From: Himantopus leucocephalus
Taxonomy: Eukaryota; Chordata; Aves; Charadriiformes; Recurvirostridae
NCBI GenBank assembly: GCA_003993805.1
Contig: RSEF01000005.1
Location: forward strand, 15,815,038 to 15,879,037
Length of the DNA stretch: 64,000 bases
Direction: 5' to 3'
Shown: piece after piece, positions 51,190 to 62,869 of the stretch
How the letters are laid out: each line of letters starts with the position of its first letter
Position numbering within the stretch: the stretch's first letter is position 1
Notes under the pieces: model-generated
Databases searched by the model: none
Told to the model about the DNA's origin: nothing
Seen by the model: the letters and a program-made list of their open reading frames with translations, nothing else
Position numbers and translations under genes: made by a program

Positions 51190-54100
51190 TCATGCTGTGC
51201 GTTTAAGGGTTACTCTCCATATGTATATAAGCTTAAATGCGTAACATACCACCATCCACAGGGCATGAGCCAGGAAAACAAACATGCACTTGTAAAAAGA
51301 GCCAACAAGCACTGTATGCAGTAATATGGGGAAGAGAGGGGAGGCACACACTGAAAAGGACAAATTGCCTATAGAAAAAGCCCAGTTTAGAGGAGGATGA
51401 TGGAATCTGAGTTTATTTTATTGTGTTTATTTAAGACTAAGAGAAATCCTAGAAATGAAAGCAGTTGTAGATGAGACTATATGAAGGAATCTGGGTTGCT
51501 TCACATCTCCTCTAGGGATTCTTAGAAACTGAACTCAAAGAGGGTACACATCATCTCTTTAGCTTCTCCACTGAAAGTGCTGTGGAGGGCACCTCACACC
51601 CGTTCGCTGAGAACAAGGTGGAAACTCATCCTTTCACATAAGGGACAGCATAAGATATCCATCCTGCTGTCACATAGCAGTTCCCCTGCCTAAAACACTG
51701 GACATCAGCATTTGATGTCCTCCTAGCTCAGTCTACTAAACTGTAGCACAGAGAAGACTAACTTTGTTGTAGTAATCAAGTTATGTTATGTATTTTATAG
51801 TGCTTTTTAAAGTACAGCTGGGGGTTAGTGTTTTCATGATAACCAGCCAGAGCCTGCTTCAGCATGTGGGTATACAACTCCCTGTATTTAAGAAGGTGTT
51901 GTTTTCGGGGGATTCCTGCTAACCACATGTAGTCTCGTTTTCAAGAGGCAACCATCATAATAGTTGCATACCTACTGGTGCCTGATGTCCTGAAAAAAGG
52001 TATTTAAAACAAAATCCCCAACTCTGTCCATCCACAGAGACAACTGTGCTTTCCAGCATTAGTCACCCTTTGCATCTCCATCACCACCAAGCTTATGAGC
52101 ATGAAAGCTGGAGATCAGCTATTTCTGTTTCTCAAGGGACTTTGGCATATGCTGGGATATTCCTACACAGCTAATATAGGATTGCTATGTTTAGTCCAAA
52201 TGGGAAACTTGATACACAGCTCTTTACATTCTCTTCATGTGCAGAGGATATGGAGCTGACCAAAATGTCCCCCCAAGACAAACTGCGAGCAGACTTACAA
52301 ACAAGAGACCCTTTTGCCTTTTTTGAGAAAGGTCCTCCAATTTTGCAATGATGCTACCAGTAAAGCTCAGTTATAATCAAAGTTTTCACTTTGCTGGTCT
52401 TATCCTCTGTTTTGTAACACCTTCCCTATTCCAAGGAAAAAAAAAAAAGAAGGAAGAATAACGCAAGTATCTAAAGTTTGGATTTTTCCAACCCCACTAG
52501 TTTTCCAGGAAAAAGCTGAAAAGAGGTAGGTTGGAAATGCAGCAGTAATCATGAGTAGATCCCAGGTAAGCCTTTGCAGGATAATTCAACATGCTGCAAG
52601 AGAAGGCTACAGAGAAAGATCCACACAGCAACACAAAAATCAAAAATAGTGCAGCTTAAAACATGCAGAATGCCTAATGCAGATAAAGGATGACCTTACC
52701 ACACAGTGTTAAAATGGCACCTTACTGTAGCACCGACAGTTGGATGCCTACGCACAAGAGTCTGCATTCACAAGGTCCACAGCATTAGTGTGAAGCCGAA
52801 CAGCCAATATTTATTATGCTTGGAAGACTAAGTGAATGTGGCCAGAGAAGATGGCGTCAGAAGCAATTGTGCTTTAATTCACTTTGTCCTGCAGTGAGGA
52901 CAACCACCCAGAACAAACCAGCAACTCTCACACACGACGATGAGGAAAGGCTTATGTCATGCATCTGCTGGGCTTCCCACCAGGCTGCATCCACAACTCG
53001 GCCCCACTGCACAGGGATGGAAGATGGAGAGTCGCTGGTGAGGAGAGCGATGCCCGCAGTGGGAAGCAGAAGGAGGCAGGTTTGGCTGCATGATTTAGCC
53101 GTTGTGCCCCAAGAGTAGAGGGCAGAGGCATACAGCAGGCACAGAGAGTCCTACAGAGACAGACCCTGGCACAAGAGCATTGGAGAGGAGAGAACAGATG
53201 CCTGGAGGCAAGAGGAGATTTCCACCAGTGGTTCTGCATTGGGAGCCATTGCAGCATGTCCCAGCTTGAGCTGCCACACTGAGCAAGGGAAGTAAAATAC
53301 CACTGGACACAGAGTTCAGTTGTTTTTCAATGTCAACCTGCCTCAGGCAGTTGGTAAGAACCCAAATTGCCACTTTCAGAAAACCTCCTGCTCCGCAGCC
53401 TGCTCAGAGGTCCTGCAGCTCAGGGAGGGAGGGGAGGAGAAAAAACTGTATCTGTGCTCAAGCAACTAGAAAGCTGATAAGGTGGTGTTGAGTGAGTGAC
53501 ATGAGGGTGAGCCAGAAGCGTTTGGGAGCAGAAAGGCAACCATGAAGGGATCCGCCAGTAGAGAAAAAGGATGAAGATAGTTCAAGGCGGTGGAGAGGAG
53601 CTGGGGAGCAGGGACCTCTCAGCACACAAAACAGACAGCTAAAAACCCAAGAAGAGAAACAAGCAAAGATTGTTTGCTTGTCAAGCTATCGCAGTCATTT
53701 TGCTATTCGCGTTCAAAAACACCTTCCTTTCAAATTAGCCCATAGGGCAACAGTGTTGTGAAGTGGTTGTCTGGAGTGCTGCGTGGATCCTAGAGGACAT
53801 CCCATGACAATTGCTGGTCTTTCAAGAAAGGATGCTGGAAAAAGATCAGAGGTGAGGGCACTTTCCTTTGAGCTGCTTGCAGAAGCTCAGGTAGGGCAAA
53901 CAAAACCTGCTGACAACCTAGCAAAACCTCTTTCCTATAAAGAATTGAAGCTCAGTAGGATCCCACCTGGTGCATCAAAACAGACTTCAGGAAAAAGAAG
54001 AGGAGTGATCAAAGAGGAGACCTTAAAATAGATTTCTGAAAACCACAGGCAGAGAAGCAAGTTGACCATACAAGTCCGGTGGGCTCCTCCTTCTTTACAT

Positions 54101-55249
54101 CTAAAAACATAGCTTTGGGGAGGCTTGGGTTCGTACTGCTGCGCATCTCAAAGTGGTATTCAAGACAGATTCTATTATAAATGGGCACCACAGAAGTGAA
54201 AGGAAGGAAAAAAAACCCCACACCCAAACAAAACAATATGCTGCAATCAGAAGCCAGCTCCTTGGGGGGGGGAGAAGGAACACAGTGCCCAGAAGAATTC
54301 AGAAACAAAAGGTGTTTTGTAGCAGACAGAGCTATTTATAAGCTTGGCTATGAAATAAAGCTTCTTTTTTATAGTAGGAAAAAAGAGAGTGAGCTTGTTT
54401 TCACCCCCAACAACTTCCTCTCCTCTCACAGTGCCAGATGCTGCCCGGTTGGATCCAACCAGTTATCACCTCCCTCTAGGCCATTCCTCCTTATTGCTGC
54501 AATCCTCTACTATCATCCACTCAAGATAACACCAGGATATCTATTAACATAAACACAATACAAGCATGAGATCCAAAGACCATTTCAAGAGGGCACAAGC
54601 AAGACAGCAACCCAGCTCTGCCTTCCCCCTTGCTACACTTTAGAGGACGGTCCTTTCTGCTCTGTTGATCTACCCAGCACAGCAGATGTTCATGTCCTCC
54701 CTACTACAACTCTATTATGGACTGGTTCCAAGAGGTTACTGAAATCATTAAAAGTTTTTCCCCCTGATTAATTCAGTAAATAGGGGAATTAGACCCCAGA
54801 AGCATCTGAATTTCAGGAGTGCATCAGCCCCTATGCTCAGTCAAAATGACCTCCAGCTATCTACTTCTTCTTGCAACATAAGAGAGCATAAGAAAAAACA
54901 GCAGATAGACTGTTCCTTTGAACTAGCAAAAGCAAACACATCTTCACCCAAACAGCACTAGCTAAGGGACTTATTCCACAGACTACACTAACACAGGTAT
55001 CCAGCTTCCTAGCAGCCTTAGAAAGTCAAAGACCAAAACAAACCCCACTGTGTACCCGCTCCCTTCCAGCTCAAAGTCAGGTGTTTGCCCAGAAGCAAGG
55101 CTCCAGCTGTTACCATACAGTACCTTCCAACTCCCCCAGAGTTTAGCTGGCAGAAACACCCCCAACATCCCACCAGAACAGCAGCAGGATTTTGTTACAC
55201 ACTGCAAGGTCATACCCCACCTACCTGGTTAATGAGTTCTCCAGGCATG
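51190..55249. other. Convergent space between PRR33 and LSP1
   Basis: No coding exon recognised. It should contain the LSP1 3' UTR on the minus strand. The closest minus-strand AATAAA I see below the LSP1 stop is at 52810-52815, with others near 51.4 kb, so the LSP1 3' UTR may be 2.4 kb or longer. Confidence 0.45.
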
Positions 55250-55339
55250 CTATTGCTCTGCAGGATCATCTATCAACACCTTCTTGTACTGGCCATGGCC
55301 TGTTGCAACAAATTTATACTTTTTGCCAGAAGGAGCGGG
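55250..55339 (-). CDS. LSP1: LSP1 terminal coding exon
   Basis: A 90-nt phase-0 exon with a CTGTTCAG acceptor. It reads PAPSGKKYKFVATGHGQYKK then VLIDDPAEQ and TAG. The KYKFVATGHG motif is the conserved LSP1 C terminus. Confidence 0.94.
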   Translation of the reverse strand, partial: PAPSGKKYKFVATGHGQYKKVLIDDPAEQ

Positions 55340-58300
55340 CTGAACAGGAGAGAAAAAAAAAACAGCCAAAGTCAGCATTTTTCTCCCTCAAATAGGCAGT
55401 CAAGATCAAATAACTGAAATGGAGGAGCATGTGAAATGGTTTTCTGTAATCCCAGAAGGCTTGGACACAGCCTGCTCTGTACTCCCTTCTTGCACCTCCC
55501 ATGTAAACTGTTTGCACAGACTGACCACCACTTTCTAGGAGTGTAAGGTAACACAGCGAGCGTGGGATGTGTAAGGAAAGGGAAGACGCAATGCCAGGCA
55601 TCGCGAGGGAGGGCTCATCTAAGAGCCCTGGCCCCCCATGCTGGGGATGGTTTCACCCATGGCAAGAGCCGGTTTAATTTACCACATACTGGCAGCAGTA
55701 TGGATCCAGTAACAGACAAGATACTTTCATCTTCCTCTCCCAGCCTGGACAGTTCAAGCAGCAGCTGCCTGCTGCATTTTAATAGGTGTTCCCACAAACG
55801 TACCAGTAGGCAGAAAACCCCAAGTGTTGATACTGTCTTTGGTTCCGTTCCACTTAATTTTGCATGTCGTCTTTACTCTCAAGATTAAAAACCATAGTGA
55901 GAGCAGAGCAACTAACAACTGCTGTTCAATTTTAGCCTAGAAGGCTGGGGATCCCAACCCATGGCCTTAGAACAACATGTTATTCAAGAGACCCTTCAGT
56001 ATTACTGGTTATAAAATTATTTTTGCCCCCACTTTTACTAGGGCTGAAGCAATAGCAGCTCACTGTTAGGAAGAGCTCTTAGGTATGCAATTGCACTGAC
56101 AGATAGAGGCAGCCCTTGTCCCTACAGAACATCACCATCTTCTCAACGCTTCCCACCCAGATAAGAGCTCTTTTCTTTTTCCCAGCAGAGCAAGTGCTTT
56201 CATACTCACACAGACACTAACTCACCTTGATGTTAGTCTCGGGTTTGGGGCTGCCCTTCTGTTCCCAAAGGCTCCTTTTACTCACGATGTCTCCAGCCAC
56301 AATATCCTGAGAAGATGATGTTCTCATTACCATTCAACTGCGAACACCGCTGAACGTGCCTTTGTTCATGTTGCTTTCAAACCCACACATCTGACTTCCT
56401 TTTTTATTTATAATATCACATCATCTGATCTACGACAGCTGCAGCTAAGACCCATGACTGTGAAAACTTCTTCCTATTCCCAGTATATCCTATGTTTTCC
56501 TCTCTCTCACTCTCTTCAACAAGAGCCTGGATCAGAGATCCAAGATGTTTATTTTCTTAAGTTTGTTAACTATTTAAGACATGTTAACATCAAGGCTTTT
56601 TTCATGTGGAAGGAATTTTGCTCACATAAACACAGATTTGCAACCCATGTGTTAGAGAACCAGCCTTACTCACAGTGACCAGAAAGTAAAATTGAGAGCA
56701 ATTTTCAAGTTCTGCATTTTCAAGTTTTACAAGATTTATCATCTTGGTACAAGATACAACTTTGTGCTCAACAACTGGAGCTCAGTCCGAGTCCCTGCAG
56801 AAGACATACACATTTTCCACACCAGCTGAGTTTATTCCCATTTCAAAGCAGAGCCTCAACCAGCACCACAGAGGCTTTCCTAACTGTACCACCAAGGAAC
56901 GGGTCAAGACCATAGCACAGATGATGCAAAGCTCTGAAGTACAAGGACTTACACGCTTATGAAGGAGACTGCATCTCTATTAGAGATCCTTTCGGGCTGG
57001 TGGGCACCACCAGTGAGCCATGCCAGTAGGCTAATATGAGTGTAATGCCAGCTGTGCCCAGCAGCCAGCCCCTCTTCCCCTGCACAAGCAAGGCAAGTGC
57101 CATACCTTACAGGGCAGGGACTTCGCAGCAGACTGAGCTGCAACCTCTCCAGTCTCCCAGAGGCTTTTCGTGCTGGCTACCATCATGCTTGTGGTGGGAA
57201 GGTCCAGAGAGGGTTGTCGGACAGGTTTTGGAGCCTTTGTGGATGTCTGGAAAATAAATGGGGAGAAGTCACCGTCAGGGAGAGTGTGCTTCCCCCACCC
57301 CATAATTGGAGGTCCTCAGTGATGAGGGGTTGTAAAAGGAGACTTTTGACTTTTAGGGTCTTGCTAGTTCCTGCCAGATATTCCCACCCTTTAAGCAGGG
57401 AGCGTGAGGAAACAAGGATGGGGGAGCTTGCTAAAGAAACCTACTTTATGCCATGAAGGGAGATAGAGACAGGAGAAAGGGCTGCTCCCATCCAAGGGGA
57501 GATAATTCAGTTGCCACCTCCCAGACGGTGAGGCTAAAAGGCATTGTGGGAGAGCAACTCCTGGTAAAGAGGGCTCTTTGGAGGGTGGAGGGACAGAGAG
57601 ACACCACAGCAGCCCACCTCAATAGCCTGAGTGTACTGCTCCAGTCTGTCATCGATCTTTGACACCGGGAGGGGAGGCTGGGTCTTCTTTATGCTGTTAC
57701 TGGAGAAGCAAGAAGAGGATTGAGGCGATTCCCCAGTACCACAGGCAGAAGGAAGGACTTTGGGGGCCACAGGCAGCCTGTCACTCCTGCCCATACCTAC
57801 AGCAGGGCCTTCTGGCATCCTCCGTTTGGAGGAAGGGACCTGCTTTACCCCAAGGCCCATATCAACCCTACAGATACCTTTTCTTTATTGAGCGGTTCAG
57901 TGACTCAGTTCTGTCCGTGATCTAAAGTGGAAGAGAGAAGACGAAGATATTACTTTTCTCCGTGGACCTCAGATGGATGTAGGTCACCTTGGCTGACCAT
58001 AGTTCAAACATTTCTCTTCCCTGCTCCCTCACCCAGATTTTGGTTAGAAATGCCTCACTCAGTCCCATGTTCCCACATTGACTGTGCCATTTCCTTCTCC
58101 TTTCCAAGCCAGGTGAACAGAATCCCAACCAAAAGCACCAGTGCACAGTAGCAACCCAACCAGTTTCAGGGGCAAACCAACAACGTGCAGCTTGACTGAC
58201 AACTGAAACAGCAACCAAGACCGTTTTCCCCACTCAAGAACCAGGTATCTTTCTCAGACACTTGGTTTCCTAGCCAGACACAAGAAAAAGTGACAAGTGT

Positions 58301-61300
58301 GGACAGAAAAGGGGGAAAACTAGAGGGACTGCCAGCCACATCTGCAGAAGAGGAGCCAAGTGTAGGAGGAGCACAGGCATGAGTTACAATGCAGTTTATC
58401 CCCACCAGAGAAGTGCACATACAGGGCAAGTCAGCTCGTGGAGCCACCTGCAAGGCAGCCCTTCAGGTCCATCAGAAAAGAGTTTTGCAAGAACTCTTTG
58501 GTCAAGACAGGAAGGCAAGCGAGCACTTCACAACCACTGAATAAAGGAAAGCTGAAATGTTGCTAAACATCACAGCTTTTTTGTGCCCCAGAAAACAAGA
58601 ACACAGAGAGAAAAATCACTTTCAAGTCAAAGAGGGGTCTATTTCTTAACAGCAGCTACTACGGAGCCAAGGAGCAGCGACCAAGTAACAAGGAGCCTTC
58701 TCTCCCTGTATACTGCTGCCTGTCCCATGGGAAACATCACCTACCAAGTTACCAGATAAAAAGCAGCACTAAATGCTCATTTTAAGACACTTTCAGGACA
58801 CTGGTGCTAAATTTTAGCTAAGCAGAAGACAAGACAGTGCCACAGAGAGGACATGTTTAACGGCTGTGCCCAAAAGCTCAAGGCCCATTAGAGAAGATCA
58901 CAACCACCAAACAGTGCAACTCTGGCTAATAGAAATGCATCAGGGAGAGTCACTCTGCAGGGTCCCAACCCAGCAGTGTGACAGATATCGCTCCAGACAG
59001 CAGTTTCTGCTGGGCAGGCTGTCCATCTGCTGCCAGCTTGCTCCTTTGCTTGGTGCTGGAGAAATTGGTGCATGCCTGAGCCATAACTTCAGAGACTGGG
59101 TTGCCCATCCCTCTGGGACATCGATGGGCAGGCTGGCACCTCATGGGTCATAACAGCACCTGAAAGGGGAATCAGATAGATCCCTGCCCATGTTCCAGCT
59201 TCTCAGCCACAAGCAGATAAGATATCAACAGGAAAAAACCTTGCCAACCCTGCCAGAGAGATGCTGTGCAAGTGCAAACCAACCACAGGTGCTTCCAAAA
59301 AGTCATAAATAAGCATCAAGTTAAACAGAGGGGCCTAGAAACAGGCTGTAGGTGACAGTAGATCTCAGCATGACCATCTAGGTGGGAACAAACTTTTCCT
59401 AAGCTACTTGGAGACCACCTCTCTCTGCCCTGTAGGGCAATTCCTTGCAGCGAGAGTCATGCATTTCTCCACTCCAAAGCACTTTCTAAAGGCCAGAAGA
59501 AACCACAGTTGCTCACTCAGCCAACCTCAAAACTCAGAGCTCACAAGCAGCCTGGGAGAAAAAAAACAGGGCTGGTACAAGGCTCCCCACCTGCCACCAC
59601 CCATCCATTTCAGCCCCCAGGCCACACTGGCCCTCTGAACCCTAAATACACCATCCCACTACACCCCAACATCCACCTGTCCCAGCTGTGTACCCAGCCT
59701 CCACCAGCCACAGCTGGCAGGGGAGCTCACCGCCGGCAGGGGAGCTCACCGCCCACTGCGGATGCTCTCATCTTTCCCCTGGAAGCAGTGTTTCTGCCGA
59801 GCAATCCCGTGCCAAAACACCTTCTTGGTGGTCAACGTGGTTAATTCCTAGTGTTCACTTAAAGCCCTGCTAGCTGGGGTGTGAAGAGCCTCGTTCCTTT
59901 GGAAAGATTCCAAGCTCGTATTTTTCCTGAACAGCTTTGCATTTGGCTTTTTGTATTGGTGAGCTCTGACATCACCGTTATAAAACACAGAGACAATATT
60001 TCTAAACCTTTCCCTGGGCTAATCCTAGCCACAGCAGTTAAGCTCAGGTCAGGAAGCTGAATGTGTTTTGGGGTTGTAATGGTGAGAATTTCAGCACATA
60101 AAAGGCAACTGGAAGTGTTTCCCACTTTTCCCCACTGGTCCCACTCCGGGGATATGCTTTAGCCACCCCCACCCCACTTTTCGAACCTGACATTAGCACA
60201 TGGCCTGCATCCAAACCCACTTTTTCCCCTCTCTATTTGTTTTTTAAAAGGCTTCTCCATAAAGAGCAAGAATCTCATGGTTATAGATGATGAAACCTTC
60301 CTCTTACAATCTATTTACTGGTGCAAGAGGAAGTGCTCGTACAATCCTCCCCGTCCAGGAAATATTGACTAAGAAGCAAATAGCACAGATATAAATGCAA
60401 AAAAGCAAAGACAATACCAACAGCAGATTAACAGGCTACCCGGGCTCCTCACCATTTCCCTCACTGCTACAGTCAACAAGCTTAGGGCTTAAAAAGACAA
60501 AAAGCCATTTGCTACAGAAACCACTTATCTGTAGCTATTGTATTTAAAAGCACACGCACAGAACTGAGGATTTGTAGCAAACGCAACAGGAGTCATGAGA
60601 CGCAATTCAGGTGGTGTTAAAAATGGACGTTTTGCAAGAGCATCAGTGCAGACAGATGTGATCGGGAAGGACACAATGCTTCAGAGATTAGGAATCCAAG
60701 TTTGTTTAAAAAACTTAAGTCATACTTTCTGATTTTATTCTAAGTAAGATAGGGAAATTCCAGTGCTTCAAAGTTTTGGGGGTTTTTTGGGGGAAGGGAA
60801 ATTTCATTTTCTGATAAAGTTCCGTGTCTGATCTTTGAACAAATTCACAAGCTTAAAGCACAGACATCTTTCTCAGTATTACAATATTCCCTGGAGTCCT
60901 CAATGAACTTNAGGGGAGGGGAAATTTCATTTTCTGATAAAGTTCCATGTCTGATCTTTGAACAAATTCACAAGCTTAAAGCACAGACGTCTTTCTCAGT
61001 ATTACAATATTCCCTGGAGTCCTCAATGAACTTTAGACATTTACGGTGATTGGCAAAGTATAGAGAGACAGTTACAGCTTCCAACAGCTTAAGCAGGCAA
61101 AGCAAGAGGAGAGGAGGCTGACGGCCAAGGAAGATGGAGGAAACAGATCAAGTGATTTGTCCCAGCCTGTAACAGGAGTGGGATAATAGGATTCACACCC
61201 TATGTTACTGCAAACCCTGGGTCATCTTTCCTCATCTTTAGTTAGGTGCTCTGCTGTGATAGCTGCCACCACCTCTAGAGCTGCCCCAGGAACACAAACC

Positions 61301-62588
61301 TTCGTGGAGCACACTGCAGTGTGATCAGAGCACAGCTCCTCCTCTTCCAGGCTGGCGGGGCTTGGGGCCTTCTGACGTTTTTCTGGTGTTTCTTCTTCTT
61401 CTTCATTTCTCCTTCTCTTCTTTTCCTGAGTGCAGAAAAATGAACAAGCCAGGAAGTGAGCTGGTCAAAGTGCTTACTATGCAACAAAAGTGATTTTTCC
61501 CCTGTCTCCCAGGCTTCCTGCTTTACACTAAACAAACACGTGAGCACAGAAACTTTAAGTTCACATTATCTAATTTTGAAACATCCAGGAAGAAGGTCAT
61601 GTGTTAATTTTGGGAGGAAAAAATTATCGGAGAAATTTTGCAGGTTCAAGGTTCCAAAATAATATGGAAATGGGTCCTTGCATCAGTTAATAAAGATCTC
61701 TCACAACTATTGAGATAGAAAAATGGGAATTTCTCACTTAAAGGCCACAAGGAGAAAAAGCAGCTGCCTTTAGAATGAAGGGCTAGAAAGAGTCACACAC
61801 ACAGTTCAAATGCAAAAAGCATACTAGCCTCAGCAAGTCAAAATCCATTTACAACAGAAGATATCTGCAGCTCAGCCACCCTAACGGACTTGCACACCAC
61901 TCAAGTTCCAGCTTTGCCTCTCTTGTTTACCAAGAATTACTCCTCATCAGAAGAGCAAAGAAAGAAAGCCTCAGGTGGGAGCAATGCAATATTTAGAGAA
62001 ACATCAAGTCAAAGTGCTCCAAAGGTGCAATAAAGGCTGGAGACAGAAAAGGAAGCAGTAACATTTAGATTTGAGTTCTCCTGAAGAGCTACTCGCTGCC
62101 CACAAAACCACAGGAGAAACAGTAGCACTTTCCTTATCGGTATTGCAGAGACATGACTAAACCACCACAAGCTCTGGGAGCAAACGTACCACCCTCACAA
62201 GAGGGCAGAGGATGTCTGCAGTGACCATAGGCAAGAGTGGCACCAGCCCCAGGTTACGCCACGACAACTTGTCTACGTGGGCTCAACACACAGCAGTGTA
62301 AGCAGCAATGGTGAGTTGAGTTCTTGGAGAGCAGCCCCCAGCCCTCCCACCAGCCCTGCAGAGAGGAGAAAGTCAGCTTCTCCTGATCCCACCTCTTGCT
62401 CGGCTCTCTCCTCTTCCTCCTGCTCTTGGACCCGTTCTTCCTCTTGGCACAGCCTCTCTTCCTCCGCAGTAACCACATTCTCCTCCCGGATCTCCTCCGG
62501 GCTTTCCTGATCCAGCTGGATCTGCTCCAGTTTGACTTCAGCTTCCCTCACACCACTGTCGTCTTCTTCATATGACTGTCGTGGAGAC
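55250..62588 (-). CDS. LSP1: Lymphocyte-specific protein 1, spliced, 5' end missing
   Basis: LSP1 is an intracellular F-actin-binding phosphoprotein of leukocytes and endothelium, with an acidic N-terminal half and a caldesmon-like basic C-terminal half. Seven exons are resolved here with consistent GT-AG sites and phases, giving 252 residues plus stop. They contain an acidic Glu/Gln-rich part, the ITDRTESLNRSIKK and SKIDDRLEQYTQAIE motifs, the repeated S-L-W-E motif (KSLWETGEV and RSLWEQKG), DIVAGD, and the C-terminal KKYKFVATGHGQYKKVL. These match human LSP1 closely. The N-terminal exon(s) lie at higher coordinates or beyond the window. Order and orientation relative to TNNT3 agree with mammals. 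Confidence 0.94.
56226..56306 (-). CDS. LSP1: LSP1 exon DIVAGD...
   Basis: An 81-nt phase-0 exon with a CTTCTCAG acceptor and GTGAGT donor. It reads DIVAGDIVSKRSLWEQKG then SPKPETNIK. It holds the second SLWE repeat of the caldesmon-like region. Confidence 0.94.
57106..57246 (-). CDS. LSP1: LSP1 exon TSTKAPKP...SLPCK
   Basis: A 141-nt phase-0 exon with a TTTTCCAG acceptor and GTATGG donor. It includes VRQPSLDLP and VASTKSLWETGEVAAQSAAK, matching the human RQASIELP and ASTKSRWETGEV segments. It is the first SLWE repeat and an expected phosphorylation area. Confidence 0.94.
57618..57699 (-). CDS. LSP1: LSP1 exon NSIKKTQ...QAIE
   Basis: An 82-nt exon with a TCTCCAG acceptor and GTGGGC donor. 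One nucleotide completes Ser, then NSIKKTQPPLPVSKIDDRL and EQYTQAIE follow. It aligns with human SNSVKKSQPDLPISKID and LEQYTQAIE. Confidence 0.94.
57878..57921 (-). CDS. LSP1: LSP1 exon ITDRTESLNRSIKK
   Basis: A 44-nt exon with a CACTTTAG acceptor and GTATCT donor. It reads ITDRTESLNRSIKK plus two bases of Ser and corresponds to human LIDRTESLNRSIEKS. Confidence 0.93.
57922..61299 (-). other. LSP1: LSP1 intron
   Basis: A 3.4-kb intron joining two phase-compatible exons. No further exon recognised. It holds the suspected false duplication at 60.8-61.0 kb. Confidence 0.55.
60791..61032. repeat. Direct repeat of about 120 bp around a single N
   Basis: 60791-60910 and 60912-61032 are near-identical, with an N at 60911. 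Suspected assembly false duplication in an LSP1 intron. Confidence 0.88.
61300..61425 (-). CDS. LSP1: LSP1 exon, acidic/PSPAS segment
   Basis: A 126-nt phase-0 exon with a GCACTCAG acceptor and GTTTGT donor. It reads EKKRRRNEEEEETPEKRQ, KAPSPASLEEEELCSD and HTAVCSTK. The Glu run and Pro-Ser-Pro motif resemble the acidic middle of mammalian LSP1, and the phase joins exactly to ITDRTES. Confidence 0.85.
62393..62588 (-). CDS. LSP1: LSP1 exon, N-terminal acidic coiled segment
   Basis: A 196-nt exon with a CACCTCTAG acceptor and GTGGGA donor, open for 65 codons after one completing nucleotide. It begins SPRQSYEEDDSGVREAEVKL and ends QEQEEEERAEQE. It corresponds to the acidic N-terminal domain (human QWSVEDEEEAVHEQ region). 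Confidence 0.88.
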
Positions 62589-62826
62589 CTAGAGGTGGGG
62601 GAGAGACGTCAAAGAAGCAAAACACATTGTTATGAGCCTACAGACACCATCAGGGGCCTTAGACCTCTAGAAATCCAATTTTTTCATTCCCTCAAGCCTA
62701 CAACTTGCTGGGTGTTTTACACCAGGGCTCATAGCCACTTCCATAGTCCCATCCAGCTCCAGGCACCCAGATGTAACAGCAGTCACATCACATTCCCACA
62801 CTTTGAATGTCTAGGACATGGCTCAC

Positions 62827-62869
62827 CTAGAAGTTGTGGCAGAGCTGAAGGTATCTGCACCTTTCCAGC
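62827..62869 (-). CDS. Possible upstream LSP1 exon
   Basis: A GTGAGC donor follows CTTCTAG at the low end. In the phase needed to join SPRQSYEEDD, the sequence reads (D)TFSSATTSR back to either of two AGs (28 or 43 nt exon). The Ser/Thr-rich peptide is plausible, but I recall no homologue, so this is tentative. Confidence 0.25.
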
